In this document: positions 19,404 through 29,316 of the stretch, one piece after another
Numbering within the stretch: the first letter of the stretch is position 1
How the letters are laid out: each line of letters begins with the position of its first letter
Origin: Microvirga ossetica
Lineage (GTDB): Bacteria > Pseudomonadota > Alphaproteobacteria > Rhizobiales > Beijerinckiaceae
DNA length: 64,000 nt
NCBI RefSeq assembly: GCF_002741015.1
Contig: NZ_CP016619.1
Span: 868,001-932,000, forward strand
Direction: 5' to 3'
Position numbers and translations under genes: made by a program
The notes under the pieces: model-generated
What the model saw: the letters and a program-made list of their open reading frames with translations, nothing else
The model's database searches: none
Told to the model about the DNA's origin: nothing

Positions 19404-21083
19404 CTACTCGGCAGCCAGGACGGCTGGCCCAACGTAGCCATAATGTTCCTTGGCGGCTTCGGGAGTGATCAGGCCGTCGACAAGGTCCTGTTCAATCAGG
19501 CCGACGGAGCGGTCATGTGCCTGGCCCCAGCCGCCGCCACCGGGCGTTTCGACCTGAAGGCGGTCACCTGTCTCAAGAACGGCCTTACCTTTTGGAGAGT
19601 GTACCTCGCCATTCTTCAGGACCTTGCCGGGCGTACCGAACTCACCGCCAACCACGCCGAAGCACGGGTGGCGAACGCGTTCGGTTGCGAGGTAGATGCG
19701 CATCGGTGACTTGCCGAGGTTGCGCAGGACTGCTCTCTGGCCAAGGCCGCCGCGATGCTTACCGGCGCCTCCGGAGTCTGCCATAAGTTCCTTACGCTCG
19801 ATGAGTACTGGAACGGCCATCTCGAACATTTCGATGGCTGTGACCTTGCAGTTTGAGGGGAAGCTCAGCGTATCAAGGCCATCGAACTCCGCCCGGCCTC
19901 CCTGGCCGCCGTGATAGTTCTGGACGGCTGAGTACTGGGTTCCATCATCGTGTTGACCCACGCAGTTCGTGGCCCAGATCGGCGCACCGCCACTGTCGCC
20001 GATCACCTTATCCGGCACGACCCCCTCAAGCGCCTTGAAGATGAGCGATGGGATCACATGGCCGATGACGTTACGCGAGTTGCCGGCTACCCATGATTCC
20101 GGGTTGAGGATGGATCCTTTCGGCGCCTCGTCGGTAACAGGCGTGATACAGCCTTCGTTGTTCGGTGTGTCGGGGTCCAAAAGGCATTTCAACGCGTAGA
20201 CGGAGTGCGCGTAGCGGTAGTTCGTGCGGCAGTTGATGGATGAGTCTGCTATCTGGTCCGACGTGCCGGCATAGTCGACGTGAATGGAATCGTCATTGAC
20301 GATTACTGAAACCTTCAGCCTCACGTCAGCGCCATAGCCGTCAAGCAGGACCTCAGCGCCATAGGTGCCGTTCGGCCAAGCACGGATGGCCTTGCGGAAC
20401 TGTGCCTCCGAGCGGGACTGAATGGCGTCGGCGAGCCCATCCACGTCATCCAAGCCATACTCGTCGAGGAACTTCACGAGCTCTCGGGCCATGACGCCGT
20501 TCGCGGCAACCATGGATTCCAGATCGCCGAGAACTTCGGTCGGCATACGAACGGAGGCGGCAATGATATCGAGGACGTCTTGGTTCGGAACCCCGGCCTT
20601 GTGGAGCTTGAGGATGGGGAAGCGAATGCCCTCCTCGAAGATGTCGCTCGCCTCAGAATGGAGCGGACGGCCACCAATATCGGGAAGATGCGCGATCGAT
20701 CCCGCATAGGCCACCACTTTGCCGTTCTTGAAGATCGGTGTGATCATCGTCACGTCGGGAAGGTGCCCGGTGCCGATTTCCGGATCGTTGGTAGCGAGAA
20801 CGTCGCCCTCTTCGAGCTTGTCAACCGGAAACTTCGGCAGGAAGTACTGCTGCGCTGCGGCCGGAAGCGAGCTGATGAAGACCGGGATTGACCAGGTACA
20901 CTGTGCGAGTGCACGTCCGCGGCTGTCCATCAGCACCGTCACGTAATCGTGGTTCTCACGTACGATCGGTGAGAAGGCGGTCCGGCCGAGGGCGTTGTCG
21001 GCCTGATCGGCGATGAAGATCAGGCGATTCCACATGACCTGCAGGTTGATCGGGTCGTTAAAATCGGGCGTTGACTTCGACAT
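19404..21083 (-). CDS. hyuB: Hydantoinase B / oxoprolinase family protein
   Basis: 559-residue HyuB-type subunit. The N-terminal segment NLQVMWNRLIFIADQADNALGRTAFSPIVRE is typical, as are DPEIGTGHLPDVT, GGQGGRAEFDGLDTLSFPSNCK and the C-terminal TPGGGGWG. HyuA and HyuB form ATP-dependent complexes that hydrolyse cyclic amides (N-methylhydantoin, 5-oxoproline); the acetone and acetophenone carboxylases belong to the same superfamily. It follows hyuA after 11 bp. A C-terminal acetophenone-carboxylase gamma-type subunit is not seen, which favours an amidohydrolase role. Confidence 0.92.
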   Translation of the reverse strand: MSKSTPDFNDPINLQVMWNRLIFIADQADNALGRTAFSPIVRENHDYVTVLMDSRGRALAQCTWSIPVFISSLPAAAQQYFLPKFPVDKLEEGDVLATNDPEIGTGHLPDVTMITPIFKNGKVVAYAGSIAHLPDIGGRPLHSEASDIFEEGIRFPILKLHKAGVPNQDVLDIIAASVRMPTEVLGDLESMVAANGVMARELVKFLDEYGLDDVDGLADAIQSRSEAQFRKAIRAWPNGTYGAEVLLDGYGADVRLKVSVIVNDDSIHVDYAGTSDQIADSSINCRTNYRYAHSVYALKCLLDPDTPNNEGCITPVTDEAPKGSILNPESWVAGNSRNVIGHVIPSLIFKALEGVVPDKVIGDSGGAPIWATNCVGQHDDGTQYSAVQNYHGGQGGRAEFDGLDTLSFPSNCKVTAIEMFEMAVPVLIERKELMADSGGAGKHRGGLGQRAVLRNLGKSPMRIYLATERVRHPCFGVVGGEFGTPGKVLKNGEVHSPKGKAVLETGDRLQVETPGGGGWGQAHDRSVGLIEQDLVDGLITPEAAKEHYGYVGPAVLAAE

Positions 21084-21094
21084 GATACTGCCCC

Positions 21095-23158
21095 TTACAG
21101 GATGTTGATGACGAGGTTGCCGTTGGCGTCGACGTGCGCCGTGCCGCTCGGCCCGACCACGGCGGTCGACTCGCGCTGCTCAACGATGGCAGGCCCCTGG
21201 ATCGGCTCGTCCACCGGCAAGCGGTAATGATCGTAGACCGGCGTTGCCACAAAGGCGCCGAGCTCGTGGAAATAGACCTCACGATGTCCCTTGAGGGCAT
21301 CGGCGACGTCGGTGTGATGCGGACGGGTAACTTGGTCCTTCTCACCGCTGGCTCGCAGGCGCCAGGTGATCACTTCGACCGGGGCGGACACGGTGCGTCC
21401 GAACAGCTCGCGATAGAGCTTGTAGAAGTTATCGAGCAACTGCTTCAGGAACTCATCCTTTGGCAGGCTGCGATCCGGCAGTTGGACGGTGATCTCATAA
21501 CCCTGGCCGATATGGCGCATGTCGACCGTATAGCGGTTGGTGATCGTGTCCTTGGAGACGCCACCAGCACTGACGACCTCGGACCCTTGAGCCGCGAGAT
21601 CGTCGAGAACCTGGTTCATGACCTCCATGTCCCAGCTGTCGATTGCCATCGGATGGCTCGCTGACAGGTCGACTGCGACCGGTGCAATCAGGAGGCCGAT
21701 CGCCGATGTCACGCCGGCGCCCGTTGGGCAGATGATCCGCTTGATGCCGAGCTTGCGGGCGATGCCGTAGGCATGGACCGGGCCGGCGCCGCCGAATGCC
21801 ACCATGGGCAGCGAGCGCGGGTCGACCCCGAGATCCGTCGCGTGCATGGCGGCAGCCTTGCTCATGGATTCGTTGACGAGGTCGTGGATGCCCCAGGCGC
21901 AGCGCTCGACGCTGACGCCGAGATCGTTTGCGAGCTTCTCTATGGCTGTGCGAGCTGCGTCTTTCGAGACCTTGAACGAGCCACCGACAAACGACTCGAC
22001 CCCCATATAGCCAAGCAAAATGTCGGCATCGGTTACCGTCGGTTCCGTGCCGCCGCGTTGATAGGCAGCTGGGCCTGGCAGAGCTCCGGCCGACCGCGGG
22101 CCGACATCGAGCAGGCCGAGCGGGTTTTTGGCCGCGATGGAGCCGCCGCCGGCGCCGATCTCGATCATCTGGATCGATTGGATCTTCAATGGGAAGCCCG
22201 ATCCCTTGCGGAAGCGCTGGTAGTGAGCCACCTCTAACTCGGTGCCGACAGTCGGCTCGCCATGCGGGATCAGGCAAAGCTTGGCGGTCGTGCCGCCCAT
22301 GTCGAAGGACAGCACGCTTCCCTCGCCGGCGATCCGGCCGAACTCTGCGGCGGCGACCGCCCCTGCGGCCGGGCCGGACTCGATCAGGCGCACCGGCAGC
22401 TCGGCGGCGCGCCGGCTCGGGACCAATCCACCCGAGGATGTCATCCAGAGAACCTGGCGGTCGATGCCCTTCTTGGCGAACTCGCGTTGGAGATGGGCCA
22501 CATGGCCGGACATCTGCGGCCGGGTATAGGCATTGACGACGGTCGTCGAGGCGCGGTCGAATTCCCGAACCTCCGGACAGACTTCCGAAGACAGCGACAC
22601 GAAGATGTCCGGGTCCTCCTCACGCAGGAGAGCCGCAACGCGCTGCTCGTGCTGCGGATATTTGTAGGCGTGCAGCAGGCAGACGGCGACGGAGCGGATG
22701 CCCTTCTCCTTGAGCCTGCCGGCAATCTCACGGACGGTCTCTTCCTTCAGCTCCGTGATGACGTCGCCGCTGGCGGCGATGCGTTCGTCCACGCCGAAGC
22801 TGTTTGCCCGGCTGACAAGCGGATCGGGATACTTGATGTTCAAGTCATAGAGATCGTAACGGCCCTCATTCCGGATGCGCAGCATGTCCCGGAAGCCGTC
22901 TGTCGTGATGAAGCCGGTCTCGACGCCCTTGCGTTCCAGAACCGCGTTCGTGACGACCGTGGTCGCACCCAGAACCTGGAGGTTTTCGAGGGAGATCGAT
23001 TGCCCGAATTGCTCGAGCAGTTCTGTGACACCCTGCACCACAGCCTCTGCTGGGTTCTTTGGAGTGCTCAGGACCTTGTGGAGGTGAAGGTCGCCGTCGT
23101 CGTCCAGGAGGGCGAAATCCGTGAAGGTTCCCCCGGTGTCGAAAGCCAGTTTTGCCAT
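21095..23158 (-). CDS. hyuA: Hydantoinase A / oxoprolinase family protein
   Basis: 687-residue HyuA-type subunit with ASKHA-fold ATP binding: N-terminal FDTGGTFTDFALLD, central SFDMGGTTAKLCLI and glycine-rich MVAFGGAGPVHAYGIARKLGI. Start ATG 23158 follows GAGGGAAAC; an upstream extension to 23230 exists but lacks such a site. It is the first gene of the leftward operon that includes hyuB, two SDRs, an aldolase and probably the dehydrogenases down to 14979. The shared 45-nt element lies about 100 bp upstream (23260-23304). Confidence 0.93.
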   Translation of the reverse strand: MAKLAFDTGGTFTDFALLDDDGDLHLHKVLSTPKNPAEAVVQGVTELLEQFGQSISLENLQVLGATTVVTNAVLERKGVETGFITTDGFRDMLRIRNEGRYDLYDLNIKYPDPLVSRANSFGVDERIAASGDVITELKEETVREIAGRLKEKGIRSVAVCLLHAYKYPQHEQRVAALLREEDPDIFVSLSSEVCPEVREFDRASTTVVNAYTRPQMSGHVAHLQREFAKKGIDRQVLWMTSSGGLVPSRRAAELPVRLIESGPAAGAVAAAEFGRIAGEGSVLSFDMGGTTAKLCLIPHGEPTVGTELEVAHYQRFRKGSGFPLKIQSIQMIEIGAGGGSIAAKNPLGLLDVGPRSAGALPGPAAYQRGGTEPTVTDADILLGYMGVESFVGGSFKVSKDAARTAIEKLANDLGVSVERCAWGIHDLVNESMSKAAAMHATDLGVDPRSLPMVAFGGAGPVHAYGIARKLGIKRIICPTGAGVTSAIGLLIAPVAVDLSASHPMAIDSWDMEVMNQVLDDLAAQGSEVVSAGGVSKDTITNRYTVDMRHIGQGYEITVQLPDRSLPKDEFLKQLLDNFYKLYRELFGRTVSAPVEVITWRLRASGEKDQVTRPHHTDVADALKGHREVYFHELGAFVATPVYDHYRLPVDEPIQGPAIVEQRESTAVVGPSGTAHVDANGNLVINIL

Positions 23159-23259
23159 GTTTCCCTCGAGCGAGCAGGCGACGCTTGGCGTCGTTCCAGC
23201 GAATTTGGCCAAGCCAAATTTCCATGTCATCGGTGAGGTTAGGCGAAGGATTCCGCGGT

Positions 23260-23304
23260 CGCCAACACAACTACGGTCTGCCGCTATAGCCTTTCTTTAT
23301 AGCG
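23260..23304 (-). promoter_or_regulatory. Shared 45-nt regulatory element, copy upstream of hyuA
   Basis: The 45 bases match 31554-31598 at 40 positions by direct comparison. The core is the inverted repeat CGCTATA (23282-23288), 9-nt spacer, TATAGCG (23298-23304); a second conserved part, CGCCAACACAACT, starts at 23260. The only other copy I found lies upstream of the Liv importer operon, with the same orientation relative to its gene. It is a strong candidate operator or regulated promoter; the minus strand also offers a TATAAAG-like -10 motif. Confidence 0.75.
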
Positions 23305-23413
23305 TCCGGATAAAGTGACGCCGGCATTGTCAACCACACGCAGCTTTTCCTTGGAAGGCAGGCCTCGCGTGAGACTCTGGCTGCAAAACCAGTAGTGGGA
23401 GCGGGAGGTTGCG

Positions 23414-24489
23414 ATGGAAGCATCAGTGCGCGAGGCGCTGTCGGGCGTCGCTACGGTGCAGGACGTGATCAAAGCCTTCAAGGACGAGGATCATTGCCGA
23501 CGGCCACTCGAAGCCATGGTCTGGCCAACCGGACGGATTTGCTTGGCTGCAACTATCGTTCCTCCATCGTCTTGATGGGCCGGGAGAATAGGAAGCGGGC
23601 CTGGCCCGGACTCTACCAATGCTCAAACGGCACTTGCCGATTTCGGTTCATCGTCACGACACGAACACCTTTACACGCGACGAGGCGGTCGCTTCAGATG
23701 TGGCTGATACTACAGTCGGACAAAGACATCTTCTCTATCCGCTTGGTGGAAGCCCACGGCATCAGCGCGCCGACGGCTTGGCGTATGGCCGATGCCCTGC
23801 GCCTGATGGCGCGGCACGAGCAGGCGCTGGATGGCGTGGTCGAACAACGGCCTCGATGTGGGTGGCAAGCCGCAGAGGGAGCCGAACTATGTTTCACTAG
23901 GACATGGCCCCAAAGACCACCTTAAGACCTTGAAAACGGTGGCGCTCGTGGCTGTGCAGCGGCCGCCGGATCAAAGCATTGGTGCATGCGCCGGTAAGAC
24001 TCGGGCAGTAGTGATCGAGGATTTGTTCGAATTCGAGGCCGATCGCGCCCTCACGGAGTCTGTCGATCCCAGCGCACATCTAATGAATGATGAATGGAAG
24101 GCGTGTATCTCTGGACAGTGCCTTGGCAGCCCATGACGCCGTCTACTATGAGGCTTGCGACTACGCCTGCGACCGGCTCACATCAACTCCGCGGAAGAAT
24201 CCGCCGCGCCGTCCCAACGGTCGACCCTGTCAGCCCGCATCTGGCGGATTTCTATTTCCACGAGAGCGGCTTTCGGTTGTGGTCTCAGCGGGTCGTCACA
24301 GGGCAAGCGTGCCGGTGGGCGCGCTAAGGGCATAAGATTACTAAGACCCTATTGGCGCGGGTTCCACAAGCGTTGCAGCTTTCAGCAGCCTTCCGCTCAG
24401 CCGTGGGGCGTGAGATGCGCCGAACAAAGCGGGTGGGATCGATCTGCGAAAGGAGCTGTCTTCGGTTGATAATGCCGAGTGACGCTTAG
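23414..24489 (+). pseudogene. IS1595-like transposase pseudogene with several frameshifts
   Basis: Pieces of an IS1595-type ISXO2-like transposase occur in order but in different frames. The N-terminal zinc-ribbon-like part starts at ATG 23414 (MEASVREALSGVATVQDVI) and runs to GRI, with the CPACG-type finger already damaged; then YQCSNGTCRFRF and TRTPLHAT; then APTAWRMADALRLM; then VAVQRPPDQS and AHLMNDEWKA; then SPHLADFYFHESGF; and last a RSAVGREMRRTKRVGS-like end. No frame encodes the whole protein. Its 3' end overlaps the stop of the convergent LysR gene. No terminal repeats were identified. Confidence 0.75.
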
Positions 24490-25424
24490 GCCGACCGTAT
24501 GCCTTGATGGAGATCACGCATCAGCCTTTCAACCGTGGCAAGCAGGACCGATCGGGCCGCCAAGGCTGGCTCGGACAGCGGGAGATGATCGGAGGTGCAC
24601 AGGGATACGGTGGCCTCGATCACGGGCCGCACGAGTCGTCTGACCTGGGCACCGGCGAAGCTTGCGGTCTCGGTCGCCACTGAGGCAGGAAGAATGGTCG
24701 AACCCAAGCCATCCAGCACCGCGGCGCTGAGGGCCGGAACGGACTCGATCTCGGCCGCAACTTCGGGCATGACCCGCGCCCGCGACAGAGCCTCGTCGAT
24801 CAGCCGACGAAGCAGATGGCTCTTGCTCGGCAGCAGAAGTGGAACACCATTCAAAGCTGAAAGGGGCAAAGGCTCACCGGCTTCGCCGGGGAGCTCCAGC
24901 CCAGAAGGCGAGACGAGGAACATCTCCTCGCGGAAGAGCGGCTGAAGGGTCACGCCCTTCATCGGGTCCGCCGAATAAATGAGCGCCATGTCCATCTTGC
25001 CGGTCATGATCAGTTCGCTCAGGATATGCCCGAAGCTGTCATTGATGTGGATAACGATCCGCGGATGCTGGACCTTCATCTCCTTCAGCAGCGGCAACGA
25101 AAGGGCGCTCGAACTTGAATAGGTCGCAAGCCCAATGGAAACCCGACCGGCTACCGTTGTAGCTGACAGATTGATATCGATCTGAGCCTGCTCGATCTGC
25201 TTGAGCATCAACTGGGCATGCCGGTAGAGAACGAGGCCTGCCTCCGTTGGAGCAATGCCGACGTTGCTGCGGATCAGAAGTTTGTGGTTGAAATGGGCTT
25301 CGAGCGACGCGATCTGCTGCGAAAGCGCCGGCTGTGCCGTGCGCAGGACACTGGCTGCACGCGACATGCTGCCAGTGTCAACGATCTTAACAAAGCTTTT
25401 CAGTTTTCTGAAGTCGACGCTCAT
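24486..25424 (-). CDS. LysR family transcriptional regulator (NAC/CysB-like)
   Basis: 312 residues. The N-terminal winged helix (LKSFVKIVDTGSMSRAASVL, then AQPALSQQIASLEAHF) is classical LysR, followed by a substrate-binding domain starting near VAGRVSIGLATYSSS. The pattern resembles nitrogen-assimilation-control (NAC) type LysR proteins. It is on the same strand as, and 77 bp downstream of, the aminotransferase gene, with a hairpin between. It is the only intact regulator between the two copies of the 45-nt element and so the first candidate to bind it. Confidence 0.9.
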   Translation of the reverse strand: MSVDFRKLKSFVKIVDTGSMSRAASVLRTAQPALSQQIASLEAHFNHKLLIRSNVGIAPTEAGLVLYRHAQLMLKQIEQAQIDINLSATTVAGRVSIGLATYSSSSALSLPLLKEMKVQHPRIVIHINDSFGHILSELIMTGKMDMALIYSADPMKGVTLQPLFREEMFLVSPSGLELPGEAGEPLPLSALNGVPLLLPSKSHLLRRLIDEALSRARVMPEVAAEIESVPALSAAVLDGLGSTILPASVATETASFAGAQVRRLVRPVIEATVSLCTSDHLPLSEPALAARSVLLATVERLMRDLHQGIRSA

Positions 25425-25456
25425 CGTTCCAGGCTCTTTCCTGCCAAAACTAGAGC

Positions 25457-25477
25457 ATTGCGCGGGAAGGGCGCAAT
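25457..25477 (-). terminator. Hairpin after the aminotransferase gene
   Basis: Arms ATTGCGC (25457-25463) and GCGCAAT (25471-25477) enclose a 7-nt loop, about 25 bp beyond the aminotransferase stop and ahead of the LysR start (25424). No clear U-tract follows on the leftward transcript, so it may be a weak terminator or an mRNA stability element. Confidence 0.35.
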
Positions 25478-25501
25478 CCCCTTCCTGCCAGGCCGGAGCA
25501 G

Positions 25502-26710
25502 TTATTGGAGCGCTGCGACGGCGGTCTCGATGCGGTCGCAGCCAGCCTTGATCACCTCCATCGACGTGGCAATCGACAGCCGAAAATAAGGCGAGAGGCC
25601 ATAGGCGGCTCCTTGCAGTGCAGCAACGCCAACGCCGTCCAGCAGATAGAGGACGAAATCGAGATCGTTCTCGATAACCTTTCCTTCCGGTGTCTTTCGC
25701 CCGATTACGCCCGAGCAGTTTGGAAATAGGTAAAAAGCGCCCGCCGGCGGGAGGCAGGAAAGACCCAGTATCGCATTGAGACGCGCACAGGCATAGTCGC
25801 GGCGTTCCTTGTAGACCTTCACGCTCTCAGTGACGAAGGCTTGATCCTCGGTCAGCGCGTAGGCGGCGGCTGCCTGGCTCACCGAGGAGGGACAAGAGGA
25901 CATCTGGGATTGGAGCTTGTTAATAGCTGCAACGAGCGGCTCGGGGCCGGCAGCGTAGCCGATCCGCCACCCCGTCATAGCGTAGGACTTTGATACGCCG
26001 TTCGTGAGCAGGACACGATTCTTTAACGCGGGAACCGCCGCGACAAGAGTCGTTGTCGGCTCGTCCTCGAACCAGACCTGATCGTAAATGTCATCCGACA
26101 GCACGAGCACGTGAGGATGACGCGACAGAACCTCGCCTAAGGCCTCGAGTTCGGCCCGGCTGTAGGCGGCACCTGTGGGGTTTGAGGGTGTGTTCAGGAT
26201 GAGCCACAAAGTTTTCGGTGTGATGGCGTCTTCAAGGGCCTCCGGAGTAAGCTTGAATCCCTTCTCTTGCGGGCATTCCACGATGATCGGCTTGCCTTCA
26301 TTGGCAATGACCATGTCTGGGTAGGAGACCCAGTAGGGAGCCGGAATGATAACTTCGGCGTCGTTCTCCACGCTCGCCATCAGAGCCAGGAAGAGGATTT
26401 GCTTGGCGCCGCCGCCGACACAAATCTCGCTGTCTCGGTAGGAAAGACCGAGCCGACGTTGGTAATCACTGATGATGGCTTTCCGCAATGCCGGCGTTCC
26501 GTTGACGGCTGTGTACTTGGTTTCGCCCCGGTCGATTGCGGCATGGGCGGCCGCCTTGACGTTCTCTGGTGTATCGAAGTCCGGTTCGCCTACCGTCAGG
26601 TCGACGATATCGCGGCCGGCTGCCTTGAGCTCGCGCGCACGCGCCGAAGCCGCCGTGCTGGGTGAGATTTTGATGCGCGAGACGCGGGAAGCAGGCACGA
26701 AGTTGCTCAT
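25502..26710 (-). CDS. Pyridoxal-phosphate class I aminotransferase (aspartate aminotransferase type)
   Basis: 402 residues, fold-type I. The PLP-binding lysine is in the motif GVSKSYAMTGWRIGYAAGP; the substrate-side arginine region near the C-terminus reads FRLSIATS; LTVGEPDFDTP near residue 40 is the usual N-terminal block. It would transfer an amino group between an amino acid and a 2-oxo acid. It is the last enzyme gene of the Liv importer operon (54 bp after livF-type), suggesting that the imported compound is, or becomes, an amino acid. Confidence 0.9.
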   Translation of the reverse strand: MSNFVPASRVSRIKISPSTAASARARELKAAGRDIVDLTVGEPDFDTPENVKAAAHAAIDRGETKYTAVNGTPALRKAIISDYQRRLGLSYRDSEICVGGGAKQILFLALMASVENDAEVIIPAPYWVSYPDMVIANEGKPIIVECPQEKGFKLTPEALEDAITPKTLWLILNTPSNPTGAAYSRAELEALGEVLSRHPHVLVLSDDIYDQVWFEDEPTTTLVAAVPALKNRVLLTNGVSKSYAMTGWRIGYAAGPEPLVAAINKLQSQMSSCPSSVSQAAAAYALTEDQAFVTESVKVYKERRDYACARLNAILGLSCLPPAGAFYLFPNCSGVIGRKTPEGKVIENDLDFVLYLLDGVGVAALQGAAYGLSPYFRLSIATSMEVIKAGCDRIETAVAALQ

Positions 26711-26763
26711 GAGATTGTTCTTTATGTGATCGGACTGAAGTGTGGCTGGAAGATACGGCAGAT

Positions 26764-27504
26764 CTAATGGATCGCTTCCGTCTCGCCCCGCATCTTCCCG
26801 GTCAGGAAAAGTTCGCCGAGTTCGTCGTGGGTAATGTCCGTCGGCCGACCATCCCAGATTACCTTGCCAAGACGAAGGATGATGGCACGCTCTGCGACTT
26901 CCATCGCCTTCTTGGTATTCTGCTCGACGAGTAAGATCGTCTGACCTGACGCATGTAACCGGAGGAGCTCGTTGAAGACGACACCGATCGCGGCGGGCGA
27001 CAGGCCGACGGACGGCTCATCGACCAAAAGGATCTTCGGCCTTTGGAGCACAGCCATCGCGACTTCCAGGAGTTGCTGCTCGCCACCGGACATGTTGCCA
27101 GCGAGCGTCGCGCGGCGCGTCTTCAGGATTGGGAAGAGATCGTAGACATAATCGCGGTCGGTTTTGACCTGGCTGTCGCGCAGGGTGTAGGCCGCCATTT
27201 GCAGGTTCTCGTCCACCGTCATGACCGGGAAATTGCATCGGCCCTGTGGCACGAAGGAGATGCCCTCGCCAAGGATCGCTCGCGATTTGTATCCGGCGAT
27301 ATTCTTACCCTGCCAGCTGATGCTGCCCTCTTTGATCGTGGTCATGCCATAGAGCGTCTTGAGCAGGGTAGACTTCCCGGCTCCGTTTGGTCCCATGAGG
27401 GCCACAAACTGACCCTGCGGCACGTCCAGGTCGACCCCGTTCAGGATGTCGAGTGAGCCGTAGCCAGCGCGTAGGTTCTTGATGGAAAGGTTTGAATCAG
27501 CCAC
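26764..27504 (-). CDS. livF: Branched-chain amino-acid-type ABC importer ATPase, LivF type
   Basis: 246 residues. Walker A GPNGAGKST, signature MSGGEQQLLE, Walker B ILLVDEPSVGLSP and the H-loop in LLVEQNTKKAME. The SVGLSP sequence and absence of the long LivG insert identify it as LivF-like. It overlaps the livG-type gene by 8 bp. One of two ATPases energising the importer encoded at 26764-31403. Confidence 0.92.
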   Translation of the reverse strand: MADSNLSIKNLRAGYGSLDILNGVDLDVPQGQFVALMGPNGAGKSTLLKTLYGMTTIKEGSISWQGKNIAGYKSRAILGEGISFVPQGRCNFPVMTVDENLQMAAYTLRDSQVKTDRDYVYDLFPILKTRRATLAGNMSGGEQQLLEVAMAVLQRPKILLVDEPSVGLSPAAIGVVFNELLRLHASGQTILLVEQNTKKAMEVAERAIILRLGKVIWDGRPTDITHDELGELFLTGKMRGETEAIH

Positions 27505-28267
27505 CGAGATAGGCCTCCCTCACCTGCTGGTTCTGAACGATGCTCTGGGGTGTGCCTTCGGCAAGCTTGCGGCCCTGGTCGAGGACGACAACCCGTTCGC
27601 AGATACTGGTGACGACGTCGATGTTGTGCTCGATCACGAGGAAGCTCACGCCGAGGGATTTGTTGGCGTAGTTAATCGTCTCGACGACACGTTCGATGAT
27701 CTTGGGGTTGATGCCCGCCATGGGCTCGTCGAGAAGAACGATTTTGGGCTCCGGCATCAGCATGGAGGCAAACTGGATGAGCTTCTGCTGCCCGCCGGAA
27801 AGGTTGCCCGCCGGCATATGGCGAACGTCCCACAGCCCAGCCATCCGGATGAGCTCGCGAGCCCTCTCCCGCAGGGCCGCGACGCGCTGGCGCGACATCC
27901 GTCCGAGGCTGAAGGTCGAGAGCAGGCTTGGGAATGTGAACATCTGACCGGCGATGATCAGATTTTCCTCAACATCGAGCGCCTTGAACACGACCGTCTT
28001 CTGAAACGAACGCAGCATCCGGCCCTCGCGGGCGATGCGGTTGAGAGACCAGCCCGTGATATCCTGCCCATCCAGAGTGACCTTGCCCGAGTCAGGCTTG
28101 CCGAGGCCGGTGCTGCAGTCAAAGAAGGTCGACTTGCCGGAGCCATTCGGTCCGATGAGCCCGCAGATCTCACCACGATGAATGTGAATACTCACATCGT
28201 TGACGGCTTTCACGGCACCATATGATTTCGTGAGGTTCGAGATTTCGAGGATTGGCAGGGTGCTCAT
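27497..28267 (-). CDS. livG: Branched-chain amino-acid-type ABC importer ATPase, LivG type
   Basis: 256 residues. Walker A GPNGSGKST, signature LSGGQQKL, Walker B IVLLDEPMAGINP, H-loop FLVIEHNID. Start ATG 28267 overlaps the livM-type stop (ATGA, 28264-28267). The frame stays open far upstream (to 28882), but that extension is antisense-like shadow within livM and carries no ATPase homology. Forms the second ATPase of the importer. Confidence 0.92.
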   Translation of the reverse strand: MSTLPILEISNLTKSYGAVKAVNDVSIHIHRGEICGLIGPNGSGKSTFFDCSTGLGKPDSGKVTLDGQDITGWSLNRIAREGRMLRSFQKTVVFKALDVEENLIIAGQMFTFPSLLSTFSLGRMSRQRVAALRERARELIRMAGLWDVRHMPAGNLSGGQQKLIQFASMLMPEPKIVLLDEPMAGINPKIIERVVETINYANKSLGVSFLVIEHNIDVVTSICERVVVLDQGRKLAEGTPQSIVQNQQVREAYLGG

Positions 28268-29277
28268 TTCACACCTCCGACAAAGGACCAGAATCGGTTG
28301 AGAAGTGGGGCGAAGCCCTTCTTGAACCAAAAGACTAGGATCAGAAGACAGAACCCGTAGGCGATCATCCGCAGCTCCGGGGCCACACGGAGCGCTTCCG
28401 ACAAGCCGACAAAGAGAAGGCTGCCGAACACCACGCCAGAGATCGTTCCAGCGCCGCCGCCGAGCACGATGATCAGCATCGTGGTCGAATAGTACATCTG
28501 GAAGGTGAGCGGGCTGACCACTGTCAGATAATGGGCGTAGATGCTGCCGCCGACGCCGGCAAAGACCGCGCTGAGCATGAAGACGATCAGCTTGTAGCGC
28601 CAGGTCGGCACGCCGACGGACTCCGCCAGCGTCTCGTTCTCGCGGATGGCGATCATGTTGCGCCCGGCTGGGGAGCGGACGATGGCCCAGACGGCGAGGG
28701 TCGCGAGAACCGCCACGGCGAGCGTGAGATAATAGAACCCGGTTGTGCCGGAGACCGTAAACGACGCCGGCCCCAGGGCGAAATGCGGCTTCGGGATGCT
28801 GGAAAGGCCCATGTCTCCACGCGTCACGCTGATCCAGTTCTTGGCGATCGCCTGACCGATGATGACGAATCCGAGCGTACACATGACGAAGGAGGTCGCC
28901 CGAAGCCTCAGTGCCGGGATCCCGAGCGGAAGAGCGATCAGGCCAGCCATCAAGCCGGCAGCGACAAGGTTGACGTAGAAAGGTGTCCCGTAATGAACCG
29001 CCAGAAGACCAGCGGTATAGGCGCCGATGCCGAAGAATGCGGCCTGAGCCAGCGATAGGAGCCCTGTATAACCAACCAGAAGATTGAGCCCATGGGCCGG
29101 GAGGAGGAAGATTAAGGCAATGATAATAGCGTGAAGCGCATAGGAGCCGATCAGGAACGGGGTGGATAGCGCCACGATTGCGACGAGGGTCGCCAGCGGC
29201 AGCCGCAAATCGCGGCGTCGCACCTTAGATGTCGGCTCAGCGAGAGACGTCTCGCGCGTTGTTTGGGTGAGAGACAT
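28264..29277 (-). CDS. livM: Branched-chain amino-acid-type ABC importer permease, LivM type
   Basis: 337 residues with 8-9 hydrophobic segments. The family block GLNLLVGYTGLLSLAQAAFFGIGAYTAG and the loop RSPAGRNMIAIRENETLAESVGVPTWRYKL, which contacts the ATPase, are clear. It follows livH-type after 39 bp and overlaps livG-type by 4 bases. Confidence 0.92.
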   Translation of the reverse strand: MSLTQTTRETSLAEPTSKVRRRDLRLPLATLVAIVALSTPFLIGSYALHAIIIALIFLLPAHGLNLLVGYTGLLSLAQAAFFGIGAYTAGLLAVHYGTPFYVNLVAAGLMAGLIALPLGIPALRLRATSFVMCTLGFVIIGQAIAKNWISVTRGDMGLSSIPKPHFALGPASFTVSGTTGFYYLTLAVAVLATLAVWAIVRSPAGRNMIAIRENETLAESVGVPTWRYKLIVFMLSAVFAGVGGSIYAHYLTVVSPLTFQMYYSTTMLIIVLGGGAGTISGVVFGSLLFVGLSEALRVAPELRMIAYGFCLLILVFWFKKGFAPLLNRFWSFVGGVK

Positions 29278-29316
29278 AGGGTGTCCTCAGAGTTCGAGAG
29301 AAGTTCGGCAATGCCG

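Noticed and set aside
27497..28882. 461-codon reading frame that would extend livG far upstream
   Set aside because: Only the last 256 codons are ATPase-like; the extension overlaps livM in another frame, and ATG 28267 gives the normal 4-base overlap.
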